DNA of 64,000 bases from Paracoccaceae bacterium (GTDB taxonomy: Bacteria; Pseudomonadota; Alphaproteobacteria; Rhodobacterales; Rhodobacteraceae), in contig JAGRDY010000026.1 of the NCBI GenBank assembly GCA_020446815.1, positions 248,001 through 312,000 of the forward strand, read 5' to 3'. Shown in pieces: positions 26,578 to 36,242 of the stretch. How positions within the stretch are numbered: position 1 is the first letter of the stretch; each line of letters starts with the position of its first letter. Position numbers and translations under genes: made by a program. Under the pieces are notes generated by a model. It was not told the origin of the DNA, searched no databases, and saw only the letters and a program-made list of their open reading frames with translations.

Positions 26578-26594
26578 TGTTGCAAATTGCAACA
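26578..26594. promoter_or_regulatory. Palindromic operator candidate between pdxH and fabI
   Basis: TGTTGCAA-A-TTGCAACA is a perfect 17-nt inverted repeat. Read toward pdxH, TTGTTG and TAAGCT at 17-nt spacing flank it, so it would sit within that promoter. It is about 60 nt from the pdxH start and 154 nt from fabI. Confidence 0.5.
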
Positions 26595-26684
26595 ACTGCA
26601 ATAGTGCGGAAAGAGGATGGTTTGTCGCAGTCACCCTGCGCAAAGTTGCCCGCCATGTGCAAGCGGCACTTAAGTCTAGTACTC

Positions 26685-26713
26685 TTGAAGCGGCTGAGAA
26701 CATGGCCTAATGC
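26685..26713 (+). promoter_or_regulatory. fabI promoter
   Basis: TTGAAG at 26685-26690 and TAATGC at 26708-26713 with 17-nt spacing, about 35 nt before the fabI ATG. GGGGA is the probable ribosome-binding site. Confidence 0.5.
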
Positions 26714-26747
26714 TCTTGCACTCTAAAAAAACCGCGCGGGGACAGAT

Positions 26748-27584
26748 ATGGCAAGCAAATTGATGGCGGGCAAACGCGGCCTCATCATGGGTCTGGCGAA
26801 TGACAAGTCGATCGCCTGGGGCATTGCGAAGGCCTGCGCCGATCAGGGGGCCGAAATCGCCTTTTCCTATCAGGGCGAGGCGCTGAAGAAACGTGTGGGC
26901 CCACTGGCCGCGTCAATCGGAGTGAGCGAAATGGTCGAGTGCGACGTGGCCGACGCCGCTTCGCTCGACAGGCTTTTCGCCCATCTGCAAAAGCTTTGGG
27001 GCAAGATTGACTTTGTTGTTCATGCTATTGGTTTTTCAGATAAAAATGAACTTCGTGGACGGTATGTTGATACCGGGATCGACAATTTCCGCATGACGAT
27101 GGATATCTCGGTCTATTCCTTCACCGCCGTCTGTCGGCGCGCCGCAGCGATGATGCCGGAGGGCGGCAGCCTGCTGACGCTGACCTATTACGGCGCCGAA
27201 CGTGTGATGCCGCATTACAACGTCATGGGGGTTGCCAAGGCGGCGCTGGAGGCTTCGGTGCGGTATATCGCCGAAGACCTCGGCAAGGACGGCATCCGTT
27301 GCAACGCGATCTCGGCCGGGCCGATCAAGACGCTGGCCGCCTCGGGCATCGGCGATTTCCGCTATATCCTGAAGTGGAACGAACTCAATTCGCCGCTGCG
27401 CCGGAACGTCCATCAGGACGAAGTCGGCAGATCGGCGCTTTATCTTCTGTCCGATCTCGGCTCGGGCGTCACCGGCGAGGTGCATCATGTCGATGCCGGC
27501 TATCATGTGGTGGGCATGAAGGCGGTCGACGCCCCCGATATCGATGTGGTGACCGGGCGCAACGGCAAGGGGGGCGACCAATGA
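26748..27584 (+). CDS. fabI: Enoyl-[acyl-carrier-protein] reductase (NADH), FabI type
   Basis: 278 residues. It catalyses the last reduction of each fatty-acid elongation cycle. The short-chain dehydrogenase fold has the FabI-type nucleotide loop [13 protein letters not shown] and catalytic [22 protein letters not shown] with the Tyr-x6-Lys pair. [14 protein letters not shown] and [11 protein letters not shown] complete the pattern. The stop overlaps the start of gpt (ATGA). Confidence 0.95.
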   Translation: MASKLMAGKRGLIMGLANDKSIAWGIAKACADQGAEIAFSYQGEALKKRVGPLAASIGVSEMVECDVADAASLDRLFAHLQKLWGKIDFVVHAIGFSDKNELRGRYVDTGIDNFRMTMDISVYSFTAVCRRAAAMMPEGGSLLTLTYYGAERVMPHYNVMGVAKAALEASVRYIAEDLGKDGIRCNAISAGPIKTLAASGIGDFRYILKWNELNSPLRRNVHQDEVGRSALYLLSDLGSGVTGEVHHVDAGYHVVGMKAVDAPDIDVVTGRNGKGGDQ

Positions 27585-28087
27585 GCGAGCGGTTGCCGCA
27601 CGAAAAGGGGTTTCACATCTCGTGGGATCAGATTCACCGCGATTCGCGTGCGCTGGCCTGGCGGCTCGACGGGCAAGGCCCCGACAACGGAGCCTGGCGC
27701 GCCGTTGTCGCCGTCACCCGCGGCGGCATGGCCCCGGCGATGATCGTCAGCCGCGAACTCGACATTCGGGTGGTCGACACGATCAGCGTCAAATCCTACA
27801 ACCATCAGCATCAGACGATGCCGCGCGTCATCAAGGCACCGCAGGCCTCGATCATGGGAAAGGACGGCGAAGGCGTGCTGATCGTCGATGATCTCGTCGA
27901 TACCGGCAAGACACTGGAACTGGTGCGCAATCTGTTCCCCAAGGCGCATTTCGCCACGGTCTATGCCAAACCCGAGGGCCGGGGAATGGTCGACAGTTTC
28001 ATCACCGAGGTAAGCCAGGATACCTGGATCTTCTTTCCCTGGGACATGGCGCTGCAATATGTCCAGCCCTATCGCGGGACCGACTGA
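27581..28087 (+). CDS. gpt: Xanthine phosphoribosyltransferase
   Basis: 168 residues from ATG at 27581, overlapping the fabI stop. The type-I PRTase fold has the PRPP loop [15 protein letters not shown] near residues 103-117 and the start pattern [25 protein letters not shown] typical of alphaproteobacterial Gpt. It salvages xanthine and guanine to nucleotides. Why it is coupled to fabI is not evident; coupling may simply reflect expression level. Confidence 0.9.
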   Translation: MSERLPHEKGFHISWDQIHRDSRALAWRLDGQGPDNGAWRAVVAVTRGGMAPAMIVSRELDIRVVDTISVKSYNHQHQTMPRVIKAPQASIMGKDGEGVLIVDDLVDTGKTLELVRNLFPKAHFATVYAKPEGRGMVDSFITEVSQDTWIFFPWDMALQYVQPYRGTD

Positions 28088-28099
28088 AAGACGCCGGCC

Positions 28100-28588
28100 A
28101 TGCGCAAGTTCAGCCGGCGCGCCGAACACCGCCTTCACCAGATCTTCGAATTCAGTCTTCTGGCGAAGGGTCTTTTCGCCACGGTCGAGCTTCTGTCGGG
28201 CCTTGCCGTCTATTGGGCAAACGTCGCCTGGGTGACGCGGACAATCCGCTGGCTTGCCGAAAACGATATCATCGAAGATTCCGGCGACCGTGTCGCGGGC
28301 TGGCTGATGTCGCTGGCGCAGGGGTATTCGGTCTCCACCCAGCATTTCTGGGGCTGGTATCTTGCCGTCCACGGCGTGGTGAAACTCGCCGTCGTCGCGG
28401 GACTGGCCTTCCGGCTGTTGTGGGCCTATCCGGTGTCGATGATGGTGCTGGCGGGCTTCATCGTCTATCAACTCGACCGGTTCCACACCACACATTCGCC
28501 TTTCCTGATTGCCCTGACCATCTTCGATCTGGTGGTGATCTGGCTGGTGTGGCACGAATATCGGAACATGAAGGCAAGACACGCCTGA
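28100..28588 (+). CDS. DUF2127 family membrane protein
   Basis: 162 residues with four hydrophobic segments and the DUF2127 start LHQIFEFSLLAKGLFATVELLSGLA. The loop FWGWYLAVHGVVKLAVV and the tail YQLDRFHTTHSPFLIALTIFDLVVIWLVWHEY match the family. Function unknown. It lies 12 nt after gpt in what looks like a single operon running to the aminotransferase. Confidence 0.85.
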   Translation: MRKFSRRAEHRLHQIFEFSLLAKGLFATVELLSGLAVYWANVAWVTRTIRWLAENDIIEDSGDRVAGWLMSLAQGYSVSTQHFWGWYLAVHGVVKLAVVAGLAFRLLWAYPVSMMVLAGFIVYQLDRFHTTHSPFLIALTIFDLVVIWLVWHEYRNMKARHA

Positions 28589-28612
28589 TGAGCGCCGCAA
28601 AAGGAACCCGCG

Positions 28613-29791
28613 ATGACCCTGCCCCTCAACCCCGCGATGGCCGCCACCGAAGCTCCCCCGGTCATGGAGGCGCGCCGCTGGCTCGAAGGGGTTGTCTTTG
28701 CGCCCGACCGCCCGCTGATTAATGTCAGTCAGGCGGCGCCGGTCGATCCGCCCCATGAAGGGTTGCGTCAGGCGCTGGCCGATGCCGCCCTGAACGATCC
28801 GGCGGCACATCTTTACGGGCCGGTTCTGGGGATGGACGAGCTGCGCGCCGAAGTGGCCGCCCAATGGTCGGCGGCCTATGGCGGCAAGGTGGCGGCCCAT
28901 GAAGTGGCGATCACCCAGGGCTGCAATCAGGCTTTTGCCGCGGTCGTGGCGACACTGGCCGGGCACGGGGATGAGGTAATCCTTCCAACGCCTTGGTATT
29001 TCAATCATAAAATGTGGCTGGACATGCAAGGCGTCAGTGCCGTTGCCTTGCCGGTCGGCGACGGGTTGATCCCCGATGCGGGACAGGCGGCGGCGCTGAT
29101 TACCGACCGGACCCGCGCCATCGTGCTGGTCAGCCCCAACAATCCCTGCGGTGTCGAATACCCCGCCGGAACGTTGCGCGCCTTCCATGACCTTGCCAGG
29201 GCGCATGGCCTGGCCCTGATCGTCGATGAGACCTACCGTGATTTTGACGCGCGATCGGGCGCGCCGCATGATCTGTTTCGTGATCCCGACTGGCGCGGGA
29301 CGTTCATCCAGCTTTATTCGTTTTCCAAGGCTTATCGCCTGACCGGCCACCGGGTTGGCGCCATCGTCGCCGATGCCGGCCGCCTCGCACAGGTCGAGAA
29401 GTTTCTCGACACGGTGGCGATCTGCCCCAGCCAGCTTGGCCAGATCGGCGCCCTGTGGGGGATGCGCAACCTGGCGCAGTGGGTCGCGGGCGAACGTGAC
29501 GAAATCCTCACCCGCCGCGCGGCGCTGGTGGCGGGCATGGCCCGGCTGAACGGCTGGAAGCTTCTGGGATGCGGCGCCTTTTTCGGCTATGTGGAACACC
29601 CCTTCGATATCCCTTCGCCCGAACTGGCCAGGCGGCTTGTCCGCGAAGCGGGCGTCTTGCTGCTGCCCGGTACGATGTTCATGCCCCGCGGCGATGCCGC
29701 CGCGAAACGCCAGTTGCGCATAGCCTTTGCCAATGTCGATGTGCTCGAAATCGGCCAGTTGATCGGCAGGCTGTCGGCCTTCAGGGCCTGA
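28613..29791 (+). CDS. Class I/II pyridoxal-phosphate aminotransferase
   Basis: 392 residues, fold type I. The PLP lysine is in LYSFSKAYRLTGHRVGAI near residue 239. Other ligands are VSPNNPCGVEYP (Asn) and IVDETYRDFD (Asp/Tyr), with the C-terminal Arg in RQLRIAFANVD. The substrate cannot be told from sequence; aromatic or aspartate-type amino donors are possible. It is the last gene of the fabI-gpt-DUF2127 run, with a terminator downstream. Confidence 0.85.
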   Translation: MTLPLNPAMAATEAPPVMEARRWLEGVVFAPDRPLINVSQAAPVDPPHEGLRQALADAALNDPAAHLYGPVLGMDELRAEVAAQWSAAYGGKVAAHEVAITQGCNQAFAAVVATLAGHGDEVILPTPWYFNHKMWLDMQGVSAVALPVGDGLIPDAGQAAALITDRTRAIVLVSPNNPCGVEYPAGTLRAFHDLARAHGLALIVDETYRDFDARSGAPHDLFRDPDWRGTFIQLYSFSKAYRLTGHRVGAIVADAGRLAQVEKFLDTVAICPSQLGQIGALWGMRNLAQWVAGERDEILTRRAALVAGMARLNGWKLLGCGAFFGYVEHPFDIPSPELARRLVREAGVLLLPGTMFMPRGDAAAKRQLRIAFANVDVLEIGQLIGRLSAFRA

Positions 29792-29858
29792 TTGTTGGCC
29801 GGGTCGGGTTTTGCCATGCCGTCACAGTAGCGCCACGGTTCGTTAACCCCGATTTTAC

Positions 29859-29878
29859 CGCCGATTCGCGGCGTTTTT
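29859..29878 (+). terminator. Rho-independent terminator after the aminotransferase gene
   Basis: CGCCG (29859-29863), loop ATTCG, CGGCG (29869-29873), then TTTTT (29874-29878). It lies about 70 nt after the stop and before the ppiD-like gene. Confidence 0.6.
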
Positions 29879-29952
29879 GAATTTCCCGGTTCAGATAGCC
29901 CGCGAAACGTTCTAAAGACCGCCCTGACACATCTATCGGAGAGCCCATCATC

Positions 29953-31803
29953 ATGTCGAATCCGCTGCGGAAAAAGCGCACAAATCCGGTCATCTGGACC
30001 TTGATGGCATTGATGATACTCGGGCTCGGCGGGTTCGGCGCGCGCAACTTTGGCGGCAGTGTCCGCTCCATCGGCACGGTGGGCGACCGCGACATCGATG
30101 TGCAGGATTACGCGCGTGCGCTCAATCAGGAAATTTCGGCCTTTTCGAGCCAAGTCGGTCAACCTGTCAGTTTCGCGCAGGCGCAGTCCATGGGGATCGA
30201 CGCCAATGTGCGTGCACGCGTGATGGCCACGGCGGCGCTCGACAACGAGGCAGACACCATCGGCATTTCGGTAGGCGATGACGAGGTGCGCCGCCGCATC
30301 GTCGGCATTCAGGCCTTCAAGGGTCTGGACGGCAAGTTCGACCGCGACAGCTATACCCTGGCGCTACAGCGCGAAGGGCTTGGCGAAACGGAGTTCGAAT
30401 CCAAACTGCGCGACGAAGCGGCGCGCAACCTGCTGCAAGCCGCGGTACTGGGTGCAACCGTGGCGCCGCAGGGCCAGGCGCGAACGCTGGCCGACTGGAT
30501 CTTTGAAACCCGCGATTTTACCCTGGCCAGGCTTATCCCCGCCGATTTGACGACCCCGGTACCGGCACCCTCGGAGGCGGATCTGACCGCCTATTACGAC
30601 GCCCATCCAAAGGATTTCACCCGCCCGGAAATCCGCAAGATCACCTATGTCTGGCTGACCCCGGAAATGCTTTCGGATCAGGTCAAGCTTGACGAAGCGG
30701 CGCTGCGCAAGAGCTATGAGGAAAACATCGACAAATATGTGACCCCCGAACGCCGGATGGTGGAAAGGCTGGTCTATCCGACCGAGGCCGAAGCCACCGC
30801 CGCCAAGGCCCGGCTGGATGCCGGCGAGGCCGATTTCGCCGCGCTGGCGGCGGAACGCGGACTGACGCTGGAGGATATCGACCTGGGCGAAGTATCGAAG
30901 GCCGATCTGGGGGCGGCGGGCGATGCGGTGTTCGCCCTCACGGATCCGGGGGTGGTCGGCCCGTTTCCCTCGGAATTCGGGCCCGCCCTGTTTTCGATGA
31001 ACGGCATTCTCGACGCCCGCGAGATCACTTTCGACCAGGCACGCGACGATCTTTCCGCCGAAGCCATCATGGATGGCGCAAGACGGATGATCGCCGACAG
31101 GGCCGATGGCATCGAGGATCTGCTCGCCGGGGCCGCCACCCTGGAAGAGGTTGCCGATGAAACCGATATGCGGCTGGGCACCATCGACATGGAGCCCGGG
31201 ACCGACGCGGGAATCGCCGCCTATCCGGCCTTCCGCAAGGCCGCCGAGGCCGCGACCAAGGATGCCTTTCCCACCATCGCGGCGCTCGATGACGGGGGTA
31301 TCTTCGCCTTGCGCCTCGACGATATCGTCGCCCCGGCGCTGCGCCCTCTCGACGAGGTGCGCCAGGCCGTGATCGACGGCTGGACGCAATCGGAAACGCT
31401 CGACCGGCTTTCCGCCATGGCGGCGGAAATCATCGCGCAGGTGGACAATGGTGCCCCGCTGTCCTCCACGGGTCTGGTGACCACCCGCTTTACGGGGTTT
31501 GCCCGTGGCGGCCATATCGAGGGCGCACCGGAAAGCGTCGCCAAAGAGGTGTTCAATCTCGATGCCGGATCGGCGGGCGCGGTCGAGGCGCCTGATTCGG
31601 TATTTGTCGTGTCACTCGACGCCATCACACCGGCTGACCCGGCAAGTGCCGACTATGTGGCGACTGTCGGCAACATCAAGCAACAGCTGGCGCAGGCGAT
31701 AGCGCAGGACATGTTCGCCTATTACACACAAGCCATTGAAACCGAGGCGGGCATCACCCTCGATCAAGGCGCGATCAACGCGGTTCATGCCCAGATGAAC
31801 TGA
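29953..31803 (+). CDS. SurA_N/PpiD-like periplasmic peptidyl-prolyl isomerase
   Basis: 616 residues. A single N-terminal transmembrane helix (about residues 13-33) anchors a periplasmic chaperone. A SurA-N-like helical region (about 40-180) is followed by a parvulin-type domain (VYPTEAEATAAKARLDAGEADFAALAAERG..., about 265-350) that is degenerate in its catalytic positions, then a helical C-terminus. It helps fold outer-membrane and exported proteins. In related genomes this gene is often followed by trpE; here the next gene is the reversed YibQ-like gene. Confidence 0.88.
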   Translation: MSNPLRKKRTNPVIWTLMALMILGLGGFGARNFGGSVRSIGTVGDRDIDVQDYARALNQEISAFSSQVGQPVSFAQAQSMGIDANVRARVMATAALDNEADTIGISVGDDEVRRRIVGIQAFKGLDGKFDRDSYTLALQREGLGETEFESKLRDEAARNLLQAAVLGATVAPQGQARTLADWIFETRDFTLARLIPADLTTPVPAPSEADLTAYYDAHPKDFTRPEIRKITYVWLTPEMLSDQVKLDEAALRKSYEENIDKYVTPERRMVERLVYPTEAEATAAKARLDAGEADFAALAAERGLTLEDIDLGEVSKADLGAAGDAVFALTDPGVVGPFPSEFGPALFSMNGILDAREITFDQARDDLSAEAIMDGARRMIADRADGIEDLLAGAATLEEVADETDMRLGTIDMEPGTDAGIAAYPAFRKAAEAATKDAFPTIAALDDGGIFALRLDDIVAPALRPLDEVRQAVIDGWTQSETLDRLSAMAAEIIAQVDNGAPLSSTGLVTTRFTGFARGGHIEGAPESVAKEVFNLDAGSAGAVEAPDSVFVVSLDAITPADPASADYVATVGNIKQQLAQAIAQDMFAYYTQAIETEAGITLDQGAINAVHAQMN

Positions 31804-31884
31804 ACCAGTCACAGCGCGGCCATCAGCGCCCCGGCGGGCGGATTTCACCAGCCCGCGCTTCGGTATCGTTTGGCCGACAGCCGG

Positions 31885-33786
31885 TCAGTTCAGCGGCCGC
31901 CCGGAAAGCATTGCCGCCGTGACCGGGCCGATCGCCGTACCCTTGGCCCCCGCCGCCGCCCAATCCTTCAATGCCGCGACCGTCTCGGGGTACGAATGGC
32001 CAACCACCAGAACCTGGCCGGTCTGATCGGCTTCAAAGGCGGCGCGGTCCAGATACCGGCCGATCGTCGTGGGGCTTTCGTGTTCGGCATCGAGAACACG
32101 ATAGATCGCGGCATGGGGGATACCCTCTTTGTCGGCCGCCCGCCCCGCCGGATCGAGCCCGCGCGCATAGCTGACAAGCCCGCGCCCATCCGCCGCCAGA
32201 AGCGCGGCGAGATGTTCGGCGGCCCGGCTGTTGCTTTGAAACTCGGCGTCCGGCTGACCGATCAACGCCACCGTCTCGGGCAAGATGGAGACATAGCCCT
32301 GATAGCTGACTTCCATATCCGCGGCATTGGCTCCTTGCGGAAGGTTGGGCGCCAGGATGGCAACCTCGAACCCGGCGTCGCGATATTGCGCGGCGCGTGA
32401 TGCCGCGTCCGGATCCGTCGGCGACACGGCGACGGTGATCGGCAAGCCAAGGGCGGCAAGCGCATCGGGCGCCAGCCCGCCACCGGCTTGACCGACATCC
32501 AGAATCACCACCGCGAAAATCGGTTTTCCGGGCGCAGGCCCGGGTTCGAGCGCATAGCGCATCACGGCGGGCAGGTCTTCGCGATCGTCGCTTTCAGGGG
32601 CGGCCGATTCCGCCGCCGGCGGTCCGCCTTCTTCGGTGACCGGTGCATCCGCCTCGGCCGCACCGATGGAAGGGAGCCGGTTGATCTTCACGCCCGGAAC
32701 CGTTTCGGAAAACCCCGGCTGCGGGGCGGCGGCGTCGCCGATTTCGGTGGCCGGCGCCGCGCCCGGAACGATCGGCAGGACTTCTGGCAAGGTGGCCTGG
32801 GCCTGCTTGATGCGGGTCTCGGGCTCGGGCGTCGTAACGGGCTCGGGCGTCGTCGCGGCGGGCCCGCCCGCTGATTCGACGGGCGCAAGCACCGCCGGAT
32901 CGCTTGCAGGCACCGCGGGTTTGGCCGGGGCGGCACTGGCATCTGTCAGGATCGGCGCTTCGGGCGGCTGGCTGTCTGATGTCGCCACCGGCGCGGCGGG
33001 CGCTGCGGTCTGCGTGGCCGGATCCGGCGGCGATACGCCCGCTGCGACGTTCCCCGCGTCGGCAGCGGACATGTCGGCCAATGCCGCCGCGCCAACCTTC
33101 GGGGCGCTCGGCACGGCCATTGCCTCTCCAGCCGCTGTGGTGCGTGCCGGGGGTGAGGTATCCACGCCCGGGGCGCCATGATCGTCGGCCGCGCTTTCAG
33201 CCAGAACCGGAGCCTGCGCAAGGCCGGCCGGCGGCAGCGGCGCGCTGGGCGCAAGTCCGGTTGTCGCGGCCTGCAATGCCGCTTCTTTCGGTGCCGTCAT
33301 GGATGCGGGAGCCTCGGCCTGCCCGGTCGGGGCGGCGGCCGGCGCGATATCGGCCAGTTGCGGCGAACGTTCGTCCTGCGGGACCGGCACCTTTGGGGCA
33401 CGCGAGACCGGCGGCGGCGGCTCGGAACCGGGCACGATCATGGCGCCATCCGCTTTCGGGCGGGCGAAATCGGAACCTGCGGGGATCTCGATCATGGCCA
33501 CGTCAGGCACGTCTTGCGGCGGTTGCGCGGCAGATGCCGAATCCGCCGCCCCGCCCGGGCCCGGCACCGCCGCCGTGTCGCCGTCGTCAGACACCTGCGG
33601 TGTGGATTCGGCCAGGCCCTGCGCGCTCGCTTTTTCCGTGTCAGGGCCATTTTCCGTGTCAGGACGCGCGGCCGAAACGATCACGATTTCGCTGCCGACC
33701 GGCGGGGCCATCAGCGAAACGGCCGAAAGCGTGATCGCGGCAAAGACCGCGCCAAACAGAATGCCGATCAAAAAACCTTTGCCCAA
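31885..33786 (-). CDS. Divergent polysaccharide deacetylase family protein (YibQ-like)
   Basis: 633 residues if started at TTG 33786, which has GGAGG 5 nt upstream and gives M-GKGFLIGILFG; longer readings lack this site. An N-terminal membrane helix (about 5-28) is followed by roughly 330 residues of Ala/Pro/Glu low-complexity sequence and a C-terminal polysaccharide-deacetylase-2 domain (about 400-633, with FAVVILDVGQAGGG and VLVVGHSYPETVAALKDW). The domain lacks the usual metal-site motifs, as in other YibQ proteins. The very long linker could span the periplasm or peptidoglycan. Confidence 0.8.
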   Translation of the reverse strand: MGKGFLIGILFGAVFAAITLSAVSLMAPPVGSEIVIVSAARPDTENGPDTEKASAQGLAESTPQVSDDGDTAAVPGPGGAADSASAAQPPQDVPDVAMIEIPAGSDFARPKADGAMIVPGSEPPPPVSRAPKVPVPQDERSPQLADIAPAAAPTGQAEAPASMTAPKEAALQAATTGLAPSAPLPPAGLAQAPVLAESAADDHGAPGVDTSPPARTTAAGEAMAVPSAPKVGAAALADMSAADAGNVAAGVSPPDPATQTAAPAAPVATSDSQPPEAPILTDASAAPAKPAVPASDPAVLAPVESAGGPAATTPEPVTTPEPETRIKQAQATLPEVLPIVPGAAPATEIGDAAAPQPGFSETVPGVKINRLPSIGAAEADAPVTEEGGPPAAESAAPESDDREDLPAVMRYALEPGPAPGKPIFAVVILDVGQAGGGLAPDALAALGLPITVAVSPTDPDAASRAAQYRDAGFEVAILAPNLPQGANAADMEVSYQGYVSILPETVALIGQPDAEFQSNSRAAEHLAALLAADGRGLVSYARGLDPAGRAADKEGIPHAAIYRVLDAEHESPTTIGRYLDRAAFEADQTGQVLVVGHSYPETVAALKDWAAAGAKGTAIGPVTAAMLSGRPLN

Positions 33787-33839
33787 GTCTGCCTCCGGGG
33801 TTTTTTGTTGTAGCTTCGAGGCCGCTTCATGCCCTTGAC

Positions 33840-33886
33840 CTGACCGCGCGGCTGCGGGCAAGTATAACCCGACACACGTCGGGGTT
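33840..33886 (+). promoter_or_regulatory. trpG promoter region with a hairpin at the predicted start
   Basis: CTGACC (33840-33845) and TATAAC (33863-33868) are 17 nt apart. From 33866 AACCCGAC can pair with GTCGGGGTT (to 33886) across ACAC. This lies at the expected transcription start, 40-60 nt before trpG. No leader peptide with Trp codons is seen. Confidence 0.45.
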
Positions 33887-33925
33887 CACCCCCTGATCGC
33901 CAACCGGCATGACGAAAGACGGGCC

Positions 33926-34519
33926 ATGTTGCTTCTGATCGATAACTACGACAGCTTTACCTATAATCTTGCGCATTACCTGGGCGAACTGGGCGCGGAG
34001 GTGGTGGTTCGCCGCAACGATGCCGGGGGTGTGGCGGACGCCATGGCGTTGCATCCCTCGGCCATTGTCCTCTCGCCGGGTCCCGGTGATCCGTCGGGGG
34101 CGGGAATTTGCCTCGAACTGACCAAGGCCGCCGCCGCCGCCGGGCTGCCGCTGCTGGGTGTGTGCCTGGGGCATCAGACGATCGGCCAGGCTTTCGGCGG
34201 CCAGGTCGTGCGCTGTCATGAGATCGTGCACGGCAAGATGGGGGTGATCCACCACGATGGCGGCGGCGTTTTTTCGGGCCTGCCCTCGCCGTTTCAGGCG
34301 ACGCGCTATCATTCGCTGATCGTGGACCGGGCGACACTGCCCGATTGCCTGGAAATCACCGCATGGCTCGAAGAGGGGACGATCATGGGCCTGCGGCACC
34401 GCGAACTGCCTCTCGAGGGGGTTCAGTTTCACCCCGAATCGATCGCCTCAGAACACGGGCACAGGTTGTTGCGGACGTTCCTGGAAACGGCAAAGGTGCC
34501 GTTGGCGGTGCCGGCATGA
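33926..34519 (+). CDS. trpG: Anthranilate synthase component II (glutamine amidotransferase)
   Basis: 197 residues. The class-I amidotransferase triad is present: Cys near residue 80 in [13 protein letters not shown], and His/Glu near 170 in [13 protein letters not shown]. The N-terminus [19 protein letters not shown] is diagnostic. It supplies ammonia to anthranilate synthase component I (TrpE), but trpE is not adjacent and is not in this window. The stop overlaps trpD (ATGA). It could also serve PabB. Confidence 0.93.
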   Translation: MLLLIDNYDSFTYNLAHYLGELGAEVVVRRNDAGGVADAMALHPSAIVLSPGPGDPSGAGICLELTKAAAAAGLPLLGVCLGHQTIGQAFGGQVVRCHEIVHGKMGVIHHDGGGVFSGLPSPFQATRYHSLIVDRATLPDCLEITAWLEEGTIMGLRHRELPLEGVQFHPESIASEHGHRLLRTFLETAKVPLAVPA

Positions 34520-35532
34520 GCGACGATCTGCGCCCGCTGATCGGCCTTGCCGCCGACCGGCCGCTGACCCGCGCCGAGGCCGAACTGGCGTTCGAGGCTC
34601 TGTTTGAAGGCGCGGCCACGCCCAGCCAGATGGGCGGGTTGCTGATGGCGCTGCGGACCCGCGGTGAAACCGTCGCGGAAATCGCCGCCGCCGCGCGTGT
34701 GATGCGGGCCAAATGCCATGCCGTGCGCGCCCCCGAAGGGGCCATGGATATCGTCGGAACCGGCGGCGACGGCAAGGGTACGCTGAACATTTCCACCGCT
34801 ACCGCCTTTGTCGTGGCCGGTGCGGGGGTGGTGGTGGCCAAACATGGCAACCGCAATCTGTCATCGAAATCCGGCGCGGCAGATGCCCTGACCCAGATGG
34901 GCGTCAACGTGATGATCGGCGCGGAATCCGTTGAAAAGGCATTGGAAACATGCGGCATCGCCTTCATGATGGCGCCCATGCACCACCCCGCCATTCGCCA
35001 TGTGATGCCAACCCGTTCGGAACTGGGCACCCGCACCGTCTTCAACCTGCTGGGCCCATTGACCAACCCCGCCGGTGTCAAGCGCCAGTTGACCGGCGCG
35101 TTCTCGCGCCGCTGGATTCGCCCGATGGCCGAAACCCTGGCGGCGCTCGGCTCCGAACGCGCCTGGCTGGTGCATGGCTCGGACGGCACCGACGAACTGT
35201 CGATCTGCGGGCCAAGCTGGGTGGTGGCACTGGAAAACGGCACCATATCCGAGTTCGAACTGCACCCCGAGGAGGCGGGTCTGCCGCCGCACCCGTTCGA
35301 GGCCATTATGGGCGGCAGCCCCGAAGCGAACGCCGCGGCGTTCCGCGCCCTTCTGAACGGCCAAAAAGGGGCCTACCGCGATGCCGTCCTGCTGAACGCG
35401 GCGGCGGCGCTGGTCATCGCGGGCAAGGCGGACGATCTGCGCGAGGGTGTCGCCATGGCCGCCGAAAGCATCGATTCCGGCGCGGCCAGGACGCGGATCG
35501 AGTCGCTGGCCCGGTTCACCGCGGCCCTATGA
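34516..35532 (+). CDS. trpD: Anthranilate phosphoribosyltransferase
   Basis: 338 residues from ATG at 34516, overlapping trpG. PRPP-binding [22 protein letters not shown] is near residue 80, and [22 protein letters not shown] and the substrate loop ...[31 protein letters not shown] follow. It joins anthranilate to PRPP in tryptophan synthesis. The stop overlaps ung (ATGA). Confidence 0.95.
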   Translation: MSDDLRPLIGLAADRPLTRAEAELAFEALFEGAATPSQMGGLLMALRTRGETVAEIAAAARVMRAKCHAVRAPEGAMDIVGTGGDGKGTLNISTATAFVVAGAGVVVAKHGNRNLSSKSGAADALTQMGVNVMIGAESVEKALETCGIAFMMAPMHHPAIRHVMPTRSELGTRTVFNLLGPLTNPAGVKRQLTGAFSRRWIRPMAETLAALGSERAWLVHGSDGTDELSICGPSWVVALENGTISEFELHPEEAGLPPHPFEAIMGGSPEANAAAFRALLNGQKGAYRDAVLLNAAAALVIAGKADDLREGVAMAAESIDSGAARTRIESLARFTAAL

Positions 35533-36194
35533 CGGCGCGCGTTCCGGCGGCCTGGGCGCATCTGCCCTTCTTTGCGCAGCAATGGCCGAGGATAGAGACG
35601 GACCTGCGCGCCGAAATCCGCCCCGTCCTGCCCCCCGAACCCCGGCGCTTTGCCGCGCTTGACCTGACCCGCCCGGACGAGGTTCGCGCCGTCATCCTCG
35701 GGCAGGATCCCTACCCCACACCCGGTCACGCCAACGGGCTGGCGTTTTCCGTCGAACCCGATATCGCCCCGCTTCCGAAATCGCTGGCCAATATCTTTCG
35801 CGAAATGCACAGCGATCTGGGCACCGCCCCCCGCAATGGCGATTTGCGCCATCTGGCCCGGCAAGGGGTGCTTTTGCTCAATACCGTTCTGAGCGTGCCC
35901 GCAGGCTGCGCGCGGGGTCATGTCGGGCTGGGCTGGCAGCGGCTGGCGTCCGAGGTTCTGGCCGAAGTCGCCGCCCGGCCTATCGCCTTTCTGCTCTGGG
36001 GGCGCGATGCCTGGGCGATGGCGCCCGCCGACCCATCGGGCCATCTGGTCCTTTACAGCACGCATCCCTCTCCGCTGGGGGCTGCCAACACCCGCGCACG
36101 GCACCCGCCGTTTCTTGGCTCGCGTCCGTTTTCCGCGGTGAACCTCTGGCTGGCTGGGCGCAACCGGCCGCCCATCGACTGGGCCGGGCCCTGA
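35529..36194 (+). CDS. ung: Uracil-DNA glycosylase (family 1)
   Basis: 221 residues from ATG at 35529, overlapping the trpD stop. The catalytic water-activating loop [19 protein letters not shown] is near residue 56, and the Leu-intercalation loop [15 protein letters not shown] near residue 178; [11 protein letters not shown] supplies the uracil-binding segment. It removes uracil from DNA. It is inserted between trpD and trpC with overlap upstream and 48 nt downstream, so it is probably transcribed with the trp genes. Confidence 0.93.
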   Translation: MTARVPAAWAHLPFFAQQWPRIETDLRAEIRPVLPPEPRRFAALDLTRPDEVRAVILGQDPYPTPGHANGLAFSVEPDIAPLPKSLANIFREMHSDLGTAPRNGDLRHLARQGVLLLNTVLSVPAGCARGHVGLGWQRLASEVLAEVAARPIAFLLWGRDAWAMAPADPSGHLVLYSTHPSPLGAANTRARHPPFLGSRPFSAVNLWLAGRNRPPIDWAGP

Positions 36195-36242
36195 AACCGC
36201 TAGTGTCTTCCCTTGGCCGATGCGGAAGGCTATGAGAGGCAT

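Noticed and set aside
27503-29599. 698-codon minus-strand frame
   Set aside because: Antisense shadow of gpt, the DUF2127 gene and the aminotransferase gene, all well supported on the plus strand.
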